In this document: positions 9,480 to 18,486 of the stretch, piece after piece
Numbering within the stretch: position 1 is the stretch's first letter
Layout of the letters: every line of letters starts with the position of its first letter
NCBI GenBank assembly: GCA_036940085.1
Contig: JALLBK010000398.1
Span: 1 to 22,841 of the forward strand
Reading direction: 5' to 3'
DNA from: Discostella pseudostelligera
Lineage: Eukaryota; Bacillariophyta; Thalassiosirophyceae; Thalassiosirales; Thalassiosiraceae
DNA length: 22,841 nucleotides
Translations under genes and position numbers: made by a program
The notes under the pieces: generated by a model
Database searches by the model: none
What the model was told of the DNA's origin: nothing
Seen by the model: only the letters and a program-made list of their open reading frames with translations

Positions 9480-10142
9480 TTAGTACTTGGTGCGTCTCTT
9501 TCGTTTATCCGGAATACCAGCGATCCGATCGAGCCACTGCTCGAATTTGTCATTCAAATATGAAAGATCAGACGTATAGTAGCTGCCGCTAGCATAACTC
9601 TCATCGTCTAATCCGTCGTCATCCGAACTGATAGTGCTGTCGTCGCATTTGACGAAGATGACTTTTACCTTCTTGTTTTTGTTATTACATTGAACCAGTT
9701 TCCTATTCATCTCCTTCAGCACTCTGTGTCCTTGCCGGATTTCGTGTGATTTTTTATGATCAACCGCTTGTCGTTTGATCGCCATTTCAGTATAAGTCTG
9801 TGGCCCTCGTTCACTATCTAGTCGAAGCATCAAACGTTGATTGTACTTGGCACGTTTCTCTTCGCTCATGCTACAGCTACCTCGAGTACGTTGAACGATG
9901 AATGGCTTCCTATTGTTCGTAACATTACCGCGCTGGTGTACCTGGAGCTGGGAAGGAGTAGACTTCTTGGAGGGCCCCTTTTGTAACTGGATCACTTCCC
10001 TCTTTGCGGGGTTCGCCGGCTTCGAGGTGGACTTGGAGACAGGAGTCACTGCATTATGCTTCGTCTCGTTGGGTTTCTCATTTGATACTGGAAACATCAG
10101 ACCCTCCATATACGCTTCCAAACCTTCCAGAGCAGATGCCAT
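9480..10142 (-). CDS. Unrecognised small basic protein, tandem paralogue B
   Basis: Family not recognised. Single exon, 220 residues. Its first 23 residues align without gaps to paralogue A: Met1, Glu6, Glu9, Ala10, Glu13, Leu15, Phe17, Pro18, Val19, Glu22 and Lys23 are identical, centred on LMFPVSNEK. Its last 55 residues share CDDST, then YY, NDKFEQWLD and a Gly-Ile followed by the basic tail DKRKRRTKY; paralogue A has CDSST, YY, SDKFEKLLD, GI and a basic tail. The middle is Lys/Arg-rich with a shorter helical region (about 85-150) and lacks A's Gln-rich coiled coil. The genes lie head to tail, 671 bp apart, which suggests tandem duplication followed by strong divergence. Confidence 0.78.
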   Translation of the reverse strand: MASALEGLEAYMEGLMFPVSNEKPNETKHNAVTPVSKSTSKPANPAKREVIQLQKGPSKKSTPSQLQVHQRGNVTNNRKPFIVQRTRGSCSMSEEKRAKYNQRLMLRLDSERGPQTYTEMAIKRQAVDHKKSHEIRQGHRVLKEMNRKLVQCNNKNKKVKVIFVKCDDSTISSDDDGLDDESYASGSYYTSDLSYLNDKFEQWLDRIAGIPDKRKRRTKY

Positions 10143-10668
10143 CTCGTGTCGATGAAATGATGTGGTGTCGTCGATTCGCTTTTAGTATTCTCGGAGGAAA
10201 TGAATGAGGATGAAATACGAACATTATGCATGATAACACATCATTTGATGTTGTTGTGGTCTTGATGCTCGGGTGTTGGAGGGAAAGCAAAGGAAGCCGT
10301 TCACCTAATTTTTCACTCTCTTTCTGGCACAATGACGGTTTAGGTCCTAAACTGAGAGCTAAATGACCGTTCGGACTGATGTACTTAGGAAATCAGTAAA
10401 TCAGGTGTCACTATGACTAATAATTGCTCGGAAATCAAAAGGGACAAGTCAGTTTAGGCATACTCTTTCGTCCGTCACCCTTTTCTACATGTGGATGGCT
10501 CGACGACCTTCGACGACATCCATCCACTCATAATATCGACAATGATCAATCAACAATGAAACAATCGATAATCGATGCGGATAGATGATGTGATGTTGGA
10601 GGAGAGGTGTCCCTTGAAATTAAAGTCCAAGTTTGATTTGATAACTCGTTTTTATTTGAGAACAATGC
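10143..10668. other. Intergenic region between the IF-2 gene and paralogue B
   Basis: No supported gene. The side near 10668 holds the IF-2 3' UTR: on the minus strand an AATAAA hexamer lies about 15 nt after the stop (10651-10656). The remainder is the presumed promoter of paralogue B. Confidence 0.5.
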
Positions 10669-13600
10669 TTATTTGACAACATAACTTTCAATAATGTCTC
10701 CAGGTTGGAAATCTTCGAAGCCCAGTAGCCCGATACCGCACTCATCTCCAGATGAAATGGAGTCAACTTCAGCCTGTGAATGTAGAGCAGCAAGAGAAAA
10801 TGGTCAATGCTACAACAGAAATCCATTGACAATAAGATTCCGCTTATAGAGCATACCTTGAAGTTTCGCAACGTTCGAACCTTGCTTTCAGTTAGGATCT
10901 TATCTCCCCTCATAACTCTGACGTTACTTCCCTTTTTTATGATACCATCTCTGCATTTGCTTCCTGCAATATTACCTGTTCCGCCAATGTTAAATACCTC
11001 CTGGACGATGGCTGATCCAACATACTCTCCGTCTGGTGTAGGAGATAGTATCTCCTGCATGCGAGATTCTACCGACTCAATGGCGTCGTATCTTGAGAAT
11101 GAGCAATAGGAAACGGAATGTCACCAATAAATGTAAGATAAAGATCAACAATAAAGATTTCCGAGTGATCTCTCCATCAACAAATGTTCACTCACACTAC
11201 ATCGTAGTATTCGATTGGAACTCCAAGCACACGCGCCTCGTCTATCGCTGCAGCATTTGCGCCAGTATTAAATGCAATCACTGTTGTATCAGGTGTAACG
11301 CTCGCCACAGCAATATCGCTCTTCGTAACATCACCGGCCTCGCTGATCAACACTTTGATGACAACTTCTACCTCCTCGTTATCCAATTTCAGTGATGTTA
11401 GGGATCGTGCCAACGCTTCTGCGGAGCCTTGAACGTCGGCCTTTACGACGACGCAGATCTCACGACGTTCCTTCTGACCGCCTGCGAAGATTCCTGCAAC
11501 TGATTTCATCAGTCCGGATTGATACGAAGATGACTTCTTCTCACGTGCAATTCTAAAAGGGTGAAAATGGAGAAGAACAATTGCGAAATGAGTATAAACC
11601 ACTGACCAATCTTTCATCGACGAAAAACGGATCCATTAGCCAAGAATACTCACCTCGTACGTGCAGCGGCAATCTCTCTTGCAGTTTGCTCATCCTCTGC
11701 AACAACAAGCAGGTCACCTGCCTGCGGTAGCCCATTCATACCAACAACAGTCACAGGAGTACTTGGCCCCGCTTCCTTATATCTCGTCTTCCCATCGAAC
11801 CCAATTAAGGCACGGACCTTTCCACTTGCCTCGCCGGCCACGAAGCAATCTCCAACGCGAATAGTACCCTTCTGGATGAGAGTAGTGGCCACAATACCGA
11901 GTCCCTTCTCGACGCGTGCCTCGATGACAACCCCCTGAGCGTCTCGATCTGGATTGGCTTTCAAGTCGAGCACTTCTGCCTGGAGCATAATCTTCGAAAG
12001 TAAATCATCTAAGTTGGTACCCTGCTTGGCACTTATCTGAGAGCACAACACCTCCCCACCCAAATCTTCCACTAATACCTCATATCCAGCCAAATCAGCT
12101 AACACACGGTTCGTATCGGCGGTAGGCAAGTCAATCTTATTCACTGCCACCAGAAGTGGCACGCCCGCCTGACGAGCACATGCGATGGAGTCAACAGTTT
12201 GTTGCTTCACACTATCATCGGCTGCCACAACCAAGATAATAACGTCGGCAGTATTCGCACCACGTTCCCTCATGTCTGTAAATGCCGCGTGTCCAGGGGT
12301 GTCAATGAATGTGATGATGCTTCCTTCGTGGTCGGCCTGATATGCCGCAATGCTTTGAGTAATCCCTCCCGCCTCACCGGCGGTAACGCGCGTGTTCCGA
12401 ATGGAGTCGAGTAATGATGTTTTGCCGTGATCGACATGTCCCATAATGGTCACTACGGGTGGACGAGGTTTGAGATCATACTCGTCATCTTCGTCCATGG
12501 CAATGCCTAAGTCGATGGCAGTCTCTTCCATGTCATCGTCACTGAACAAATAAAGTATGTGAATGAGTGCATGTTTGGAATCATCAATTACATCGATAGT
12601 ATGCATCGACACAATTTAACTCACTCCTCTTCATCATCGTAATCATCTTCTCCGGCAACAACCTTACCAAATCCCTCGGCAACAGTCTCGCATGTGGACG
12701 AATCCAAAGTTTGCGAGACAGCTGCCATAACTCCGAGATCGGTCATTAGGAATTTGATAACTGATACCGGAGTTTCACCAATGGCCTCGGCCAATTCGCC
12801 CACTGTCATCGGTGTGCTGTCATCCGATACAATTGCAAAAAGGATACAAGTTAGTTAGTATGGTTTGGCGGTGCATCCAAAGGAATCCGACAAGTCGAAA
12901 TGTTACAACGAGAAGTAAAACAAGACCTGCATTGATGCAACGCACCCAGGCAAGTACACAGTCCTCCTCTCCAACGCGCGCTCTTCCTTCATTGCCTTCA
13001 CCTGACTCCTATCCTTCCTCTTCAATGATCCTCTCCTCAAACTGATTTCGGCCTGTCCACCCTTCTTCCCACCGCCAACGCGGAGGGATACGCCACGATT
13101 TCCACGTCCCCTGCCACGCTCTCCACTATCATCGTTTCCGAACCGTCCAGCGCCACCAGACTTGGGACCACCAAAACGACGTGCTGGGCCCTTGCCTGCA
13201 TACCGTGAATCGCCTCCAAGGGCATAAAGTAAGAATAAACAAGTGCAAAGTTAGCGCGTGTCAACAACGGAAGAATGCGATCTGAGCAATCGAATAGGCA
13301 CCAATGGCCCACATCATCGTCATCATAAGATGATGGCAAAACGTGCAATGTCTACCGAACGTTTGCCAGCAGCAGCAGGAGGAGGAGAGATACGGCCATG
13401 GAATGGATTCAGCACTCGCGCGTGACACTTACCGAAATCAGATGCACCTGCACCGGCATCATCTCCACCACCGCCCCTCGCCACACCCACAGATGGTCCA
13501 CCTCCTCCTCGTCCTCCAGCAGCGACAAAGCCACCACGACCTCCTCCCCTACCACCGTCACCTCTTCCTCCACGTCCACCTAGAAACATTGATAGAGATA

Positions 13601-14360
13601 GCGAACGAGTGTGAGAGAGACATGAAAAAGAACATGTGAATTATGTTTTTGTGAACAACCACTCACCATCTCTGCCACCACGTCCTTCTCCCCTTCCTCC
13701 ACCACGACCTTCGCCTCGTCCTTCTCCCCGTTCCATTTGTTGCTGCTGAGTCTGCACACGCTGCAATCTCATGGGATTGCGCAATTCCAATACCGGACCA
13801 TTGTCCCCGCCTCCACCACCATATCCATATCCTCGTCCTCCTCCCACTCCACCACCACGACCACCTCCTCCGTTATTGTAGCCCCGTCCCGAAGGTCCCG
13901 ATCGTCCTCGACCTTCTCCTCCTCGTCCATATCCAGGGCCACCACGTCCTCCTCCTCCGCGCCCTTCACCTCGACCACAATAATTGGATCGTCCTCCACG
14001 TCCTTCTCCTCGCCCACCACCGCGGCCTTGATAGCCATCCCTACGTTGTTCACTACGCTCACTACCTCCGCCACCACTACGATCATTACTTCGTTCGCGA
14101 AGTGGACGATCCATCAATTCTGCCAATAATATCCTGCTAGTAGTACTCCTCCTATCACAATGATCCTGAAAATTAAGATGATAATTGGATCGTAGTTGTT
14201 GAATGATGGAGGTAGACGAGGGTGGTGCAAAGGCATTTGTTGTGGTGGTGGTTATGAGTAGTACTACTGTCGTCACTGCTGCCGCGGCCATCATTGTTAG
14301 GTTTCGACGCCGCGACGATGATGCTTGTGTGGCTGATGCTGACTCTGTAACTTTAGCCAT
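10669..14360 (-). CDS. infB: Nuclear-encoded organellar translation initiation factor IF-2, probably plastid (8 exons)
   Basis: Exons in transcript order: 14360-13667, 13579-13433, 13213-12946, 12816-12625, 12541-11654, 11552-11196, 11091-10857 and 10773-10669. They join in frame to 961 residues. IF-2 is the GTPase that brings initiator tRNA to the small ribosomal subunit. Residues 1-50 form a signal peptide with a hydrophobic core and TTNA|FAPPSS cleavage motif, which predicts plastid import. Residues about 85-330 are RGG/Gly-rich. The IF2_N domain (MTVGELAEAI, from 373) is followed by a full G domain: GHVDHGKT (468-475), GGITQ, DTPGHAAF (514-521), NKID (568-571) and SAK (604-606). Domains II, III and IV then continue to the C-terminus (ADVQGSAEAL, YDAIESV, FQPGDIIESY). 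The ATG context is AACAATGGCT. Mitochondrial IF-2 is the alternative, but the presequence argues against it. Confidence 0.93.
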
Positions 14361-15101
14361 TGTTATTGTTGTTGTTGTTGCGATCGATTTGTGAAATCTT
14401 CTCAAATCAATTGATCTGCGCTCTGGATGCTTCCACTTTCAGTTCGGTACGTCGCGTCGCCGTCGTCGTCGCTGTGTGACGTGTCGATCTTTCTCTTGTG
14501 CCTCTCCTCGACTAACTAATGCAGCCACTGCCCACGATCCCTCTCTGATAGTCCCAATAACCGTCGAATACTTTTGTTATTGACCGTTACGAGCGACGAT
14601 TTCGATAGTGAAATATTATTATGATTATGGCGGCTATGAGCAGCGGTGGGGCGGCGGAGGATTGGTGATGGCCCAACGAACATGGTGCACCACGTGGAGT
14701 GCGGTGGATGTGTGGAGGAAACGAGTTGGCGGGAGAAGGTCTGACTCCGACGCATAGCATACTGGATCCTACATATGTAAACAGTACTCAAAAGATCGCT
14801 AAGTGCGTCATCAAATTAGGGAAGGACGATGGACAGACGCTCCAACTGGCGGCTGCAGGCTGCAGCATCGGCATCATCGAGGCGAGCGAAGAGACGAGAT
14901 CGATTGATTGATTGATGTGGCTTGGCTTGGACGGTGTCATCGGCTACAATGGTATGGTGGGGCTTGGGTGGGACAAGCCGGACAAATTATTGCACCGATT
15001 TGTAATGCATTTGCATGATGTACATTCGGATGCATCGTCCATCGTCGAGGTGTTTTGTATCTTATATATCTTCGTTCAAGTTATCTTCCTCCTTACTACT
15101 C
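14361..15101. other. Intergenic region upstream of the IF-2 gene
   Basis: No supported gene. It holds a CCACGTGGAG box (14690-14699) and a TTGGCGGGA element (14726-14734), about 330-375 bp upstream of the IF-2 ATG, and the 3' flank of the coiled-coil/IQ gene. A plus-strand frame running from 14912 into the next gene looks non-coding and is antisense to that gene. Confidence 0.5.
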
Positions 15102-16336
15102 CTATTTCTTGGAACCACCACCAACACCTCGTCCTTTTTTACTCTTCTTCTCGTTCTTTTGTTTCATTGCTTTGCGTTTGCAGTACGCCTTCCAGCGTAG
15201 CTGGATCCAAAGTGCAGCAAAGTACTCTTTTTCATCGATGGATTTTTCATATTCCAATTCAGCAAGACGTGCTCGTTCCAATTCAGCATGGGCCTTCTCC
15301 TCTTCCTCTTCTTCGGCAACTCGAATAGCAAGTTGTTGTAGTACTACCGTGATGTTCGACTGTTCGTGATGAAGATTGGATAATATTGTTTCGACATCAT
15401 GCATGGATGTCGTATTGTACTGGATCATATCTGCCAATCTCTGTTCTAATACCAATTGCTCATTTTGTAAAGTGAAAATGTTGGCATCCTGAACTTTACC
15501 ATCCTCGTAGATACGTGCCTTCAATAAGTCTATTTCATTCTGAATTGACCTACGCTGATTGTTAATGATGTTGGTCTGATTTCGTCGACGATCGATTTGT
15601 CGAGCCTCCAATTCCACCGCGGGAGGATACGTCCCATTCGCCATGGCATCCAAATTATCTCGAATGGTTTTTATTTCAAATTGAATATCCGCAACCAATT
15701 CTCTATGATCCTCCTTCTCATGATACAAAGTGTATCGAACCTCCTCCAATGCTTGATTGATGATTTTATTTTCATTGATCAATTGCTCCCTCAGAAGTTG
15801 GGCCGGCACTGCCTCCAATTCAGCCTGCAAGCTGGGAGTCATATTTCCAGTAGTAGTAGTAGTAGTAGTAGTAGTAGATTCGGAGGATTGTAATNAGTAG
15901 TAGTAGTAGTAGTAGTAGTAGTAGATTCGGAGGATTGTAATTGTAGCTCCAACTGAGCAATGCGCAATGTATCATCCAAACGATCCAATTCAATCTTCAC
16001 CCGCTTGGTATTCTTCACCATGATTGCAGAAGTATTGATCTCCTTGTTAATTTGACTAGATAATTCTTTACTCTTCTTCTTGACGACTAGTAATTCATTC
16101 GCTGCCTTGGAGTATTCCATTTTATTCGGCATATCTTTGGTGGTTTTAGTATTGGATTCAAGTTCGATTATTCGTCTTTCGGACGATTTGAGTTCATTCC
16201 AAAGATCGATGGCGATGTTGCATTCATGGATGAGTTCTTCGCGATAGACTTCGATGTTGAGGGGTGTTTGGGTACATAACTCGAGCTGTTCGCGACATTG
16301 CTGTAGTATTTCGACAGATTGTTGAATGGCCGTCAT
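15102..16336 (-). CDS. Coiled-coil IQ-tail protein, probable axonemal DRC9/DRC10-like subunit (split by an assembly artefact)
   Basis: As given, the frame is interrupted at N 15895. The N lies between two copies of a 46-bp sequence (15849-15894 and 15896-15941). Counting one copy, the gene is a single 395-codon frame from the ATG at 16336. The protein is almost wholly alpha-helical coiled coil (about 1-135 and 155-355), with a run of nine Thr at the repeat. Near the end is an IQ-like helix (AALWIQLRWKAYCKR, about 358-372), followed by a Lys/Gly-rich tail. Nexin-dynein regulatory complex subunits DRC9 (IQCG) and DRC10 (IQCD) have this layout: coiled coil, one C-terminal IQ motif, basic tail. 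The complex links outer-doublet microtubules in motile flagella. I am confident of the gene but only moderately of the family name; a generic IQ coiled-coil protein remains possible. Confidence 0.68.
15849..15941. repeat. 46-bp direct repeat flanking a single N (unmerged contig overlap)
   Basis: Positions 15849-15894 and 15896-15941 are identical: AG, nine TAG units, then ATTCGGAGGATTGTAAT. A single N lies between them. A microsatellite ending with identical unique flank on both sides of an N is what remains when two overlapping contigs are joined without merging. Removing 47 positions makes the gene length divisible by three. Confidence 0.9.
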
Positions 16337-16660
16337 GATATTTCCTCAAGAACAAATGAAATGACAATGTTGCTGTGGACGTGGACCTTCCGAGAGATCG
16401 ATGCGATTTCAATTGTGTCGCCGTCAACTCAAAATACATTTTCCTCATTGCTTTTAAATAAACTTTCGAGCCCAGACACCGCGATACAAAAAGCACGCCG
16501 CGACGACTCAGCATTGATTTCTACATTATGCTTTGTTTGGGCAACTTGCTTTTAGTATGGTAGTACTAGGACACGATATGGATGATGGTCGGCTGCCATG
16601 GTCATGGTGCAGCGTGCAGATTGTGCTTGAAGTGTGAAGTGGAATCTTTGGATGGAAAGA

Positions 16661-16692
16661 TTTGGCGGGAGCTGTCAAAGATATGGCGGGAA
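16661..16692. promoter_or_regulatory. Paired E2F-like sites
   Basis: TTTGGCGGGA (16661-16670) and TATGGCGGGAA (16682-16692) have their GGCGGGA cores 21 bp apart, about 80-110 bp upstream of the lumenal repeat gene ATG. The first matches the E2F consensus exactly. Binding is inferred. Confidence 0.45.
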
Positions 16693-16710
16693 CACGGTGC
16701 ATCAGCATAG

Positions 16711-16718
16711 TGACGTCA
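16711..16718. promoter_or_regulatory. CRE-like TGACGTCA octamer
   Basis: A perfect palindromic CRE lies 50 bp upstream of the ATG at 16769. In diatoms, TGACGT elements bound by bZIP factors are known to mediate CO2/cAMP-responsive expression of a plastid carbonic anhydrase gene. A similar role here is inference. Confidence 0.45.
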
Positions 16719-16768
16719 CCAAATAATCATCGCTTCGTTCGTCACTTCGACGCACAAAATAATTGATC

Positions 16769-17560
16769 ATGACCATGACGATGAGGCCCGTAGTACTCGC
16801 CCTAGCTCTCGTATCGGCATCCGCCTTTGCTCCAACTCCCATCACCCTCATGGAGACCGTTTCAAACTCCCAGACTGCATTGCGTGCCACGCTGCCAGAA
16901 GCAGCATCGTCGGTGGCGGCGACAACAAGCCGGAGACAACTCTTTCAGAATTCTGCCAACGCCTTTCTCTCTACCGCCGCTGCCGCCGCCATTGCATTCT
17001 CCACGGCTACTCCTACCATCGCCAATGCTGCCGACAACCTTTCCTACTTCACCACCATTGAAAAATCCACCAACGCTCTCTCCGACTCACTCGGTCATGC
17101 CGTAATCGTCATCGACGGTCTCAACGCCCAAGCGTCACGTTTGGGCTCATCCCCCCACCCGGCCCATCCCATTGCCGTATTGGACGGTATGCACGCCCAA
17201 GCACGTCGATTAACACGTGACATCTCCCGCAGTCGCAATGTATTGGATACTATCCAAAGTCAAGCTAAAGAAATTACACGTGCCGATGAGAATTACAAGA
17301 ATGCATCATCCAAAGTATCCCATGCCGCCAGTGTCCTCGATGGGATATTGGCACAGAGTTTAAGGTTGGAGGGTGCTTCCAGTTGGGGTGGTGGGGAAGT
17401 TGCTACTACTACTGCTGGTGGTACTAATACTGATGATCAGATTATTTACATGCTAAGCGTGTTGGATGGATTGAATGCCCAAGTAAAACGACTGAATTTG
17501 GAAGAGACATTGGGGGCATTGGATGAGATGAATGCTCGGGCGGCTCGGGCACTATTGTAA
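16769..17560 (+). CDS. Probable thylakoid-lumen protein with LDGxxAQxxRL repeats
   Basis: Single exon, 263 residues from the ATG at 16769 (A at -3; two more in-frame ATGs follow at once). No known domain is recognised. The N-terminus is layered: a signal peptide with SASA|FAPTP (cleavage about 19/20), a transit-like Ala/Ser/Thr-rich stretch, then a twin-arginine-type signal SRRQLFQ (54-60) with a hydrophobic core and ANA|AD site (about 87/88). This predicts plastid import followed by Tat transfer to the thylakoid lumen. The mature part (about 175 residues) holds six units of an 11-residue motif starting at 115, 138, 159, 190, 232 and 251: IDGLNAQASRL, LDGMHAQARRL, LDTIQSQAKEI, LDGILAQSLRL, LDGLNAQVKRL and LDEMNARAARA. 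The spacing is 19-42 residues. The units look amphipathic and helical. Function unknown. Confidence 0.85.
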   Translation: MTMTMRPVVLALALVSASAFAPTPITLMETVSNSQTALRATLPEAASSVAATTSRRQLFQNSANAFLSTAAAAAIAFSTATPTIANAADNLSYFTTIEKSTNALSDSLGHAVIVIDGLNAQASRLGSSPHPAHPIAVLDGMHAQARRLTRDISRSRNVLDTIQSQAKEITRADENYKNASSKVSHAASVLDGILAQSLRLEGASSWGGGEVATTTAGGTNTDDQIIYMLSVLDGLNAQVKRLNLEETLGALDEMNARAARALL

Positions 17561-17700
17561 AGAAGGTCAAACAAAAAAGGCGAAAAGTGTTTATGGTAGT
17601 TTTGTTGGGTGGATCAACAAGAGGCATTGGGTGCATTGGATGAGATAAATGCTAATGCCAGGGCGGTTCCAGCACCATTGTAAAAAGATCAAACAAAAAG
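17502..17700 (+). repeat. Duplicated 3' end of the lumenal repeat gene
   Basis: Positions 17502-17579 (last codons, stop and start of the 3' UTR) recur in diverged form at 17619-17700. The second copy also reads as repeat-like codons (EALGALDEINANARA...) up to a TAA at 17681-17683. It has a six-base (two-codon) insertion and stays in the same frame as the gene, separated by the gene's own TAA and a TAG at 17597-17599. Confidence 0.8.
17618..17683 (+). pseudogene. Decayed copy of the terminal LDG repeat unit
   Basis: Twenty-one codons similar to the gene's last 19 (QEALGALDEINANARAVPAP, then Leu, stop). It has no start codon of its own and is probably part of the 3' UTR. It marks a local tandem duplication of the repeat-encoding end. 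Confidence 0.6.
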
Positions 17701-18486
17701 AGAAGAGTGCTGAGTTGTAATGATCCTAAGTCCTAACCAAGACGTCATCACGAACTGGATAACGGTCTCTGAGCTGATTGTGTTAAAATAAAACTCTTGA
17801 CACATCATCATCATCGAAACCACAGCTGCCGCCGCTGCTGTCGGCCCGATGGGAGCCATGGTGAGATTCTTTGCAATATGTGAGCTTATCAACCTCGTCT
17901 ACAGCATAATGTTTGGTTGGAATGTCTCTTCTTTACCATTGAGTGTACTGCCTTGAATGCATGTGTCGACTTCTGCCTGAAGACTTCGGATTGCATATTG
18001 CATGTCCAGTATCTCTGTGCAAAACGGGAGCAATTAGTACTCGATTGATCGAGAGCAAACTGGATTATGGCACGCATCATCATATGATTGAGGTCAATTA
18101 ATTCCCTTTACATTTATATTGCTTTTCGTGTAACTTTATTGGAGCTTAAAGGGAGCAAAGTCGCATGGGTCGGTGTAATCGATTGATAGAGAGCAAAATA
18201 TTGCTAGATAAAGACCAGATTACGGCACGCATCAAAAGGATACAAGTTGAATATGTTCAGTTACATTTATGATCACTTTCTATTAACTCTTTGACCACTG
18301 CGTAAGTGCACATAAACAGTTACGACAGTCTTCGAACTACAGCATCATGTTCACAGCCTATGTTTCGACTTGCCATGGAACCAATCTTCTTCTAACATAC
18401 GCTATTATCCAATAAATAACGCATACATCCACTACTCCGTGAGGTCTTGCCGCTCTTGTCGATCCGCGCCGGTGTCATACCCATCA
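17684..18486. other. Convergent intergenic region with a degenerate repeat
   Basis: No supported gene. It lies between the 3' ends of the lumenal repeat gene and the CHCC/MORN gene. An AATAAA hexamer is at 17787-17792. An imperfect direct repeat is present at 18026-18078 and 18151-18233, sharing GGGAGCAA, CGATTGAT.GAGAGCAAA and GATTA.GGCACGCATC. No terminal inverted repeats or coding remains were seen. Confidence 0.5.

Larger units (their letters stand above)
16337..16768. promoter_or_regulatory. Bidirectional promoter region
   Basis: This 432-bp spacer separates the start codons of the minus-strand coiled-coil/IQ gene and the plus-strand lumenal repeat gene, so it probably drives both. It contains a pair of GGCGGGA elements (16661-16692) and a perfect TGACGTCA octamer (16711-16718), all nearer to the plus-strand gene. 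No gene is seen inside it. Confidence 0.55.

Noticed and set aside
13737..14129. Long plus-strand Ser/Thr-rich frame opposite IF-2 exon 1
   Set aside because: It is the antisense reading of the Gly/Arg-rich repeat, which stays open only because of biased composition. The minus strand has the presequence, correct splice junctions and a conserved protein.
14912..15328. Plus-strand open frame of about 138 codons
   Set aside because: More than half is antisense to the well-supported coiled-coil/IQ gene, it has no recognisable domain, and its composition looks like random translation.
15102..16336. Two separate genes or a true frameshifted pseudogene
   Set aside because: The exact 46-bp repeat around the N explains the break fully, and no other disabling change is seen.
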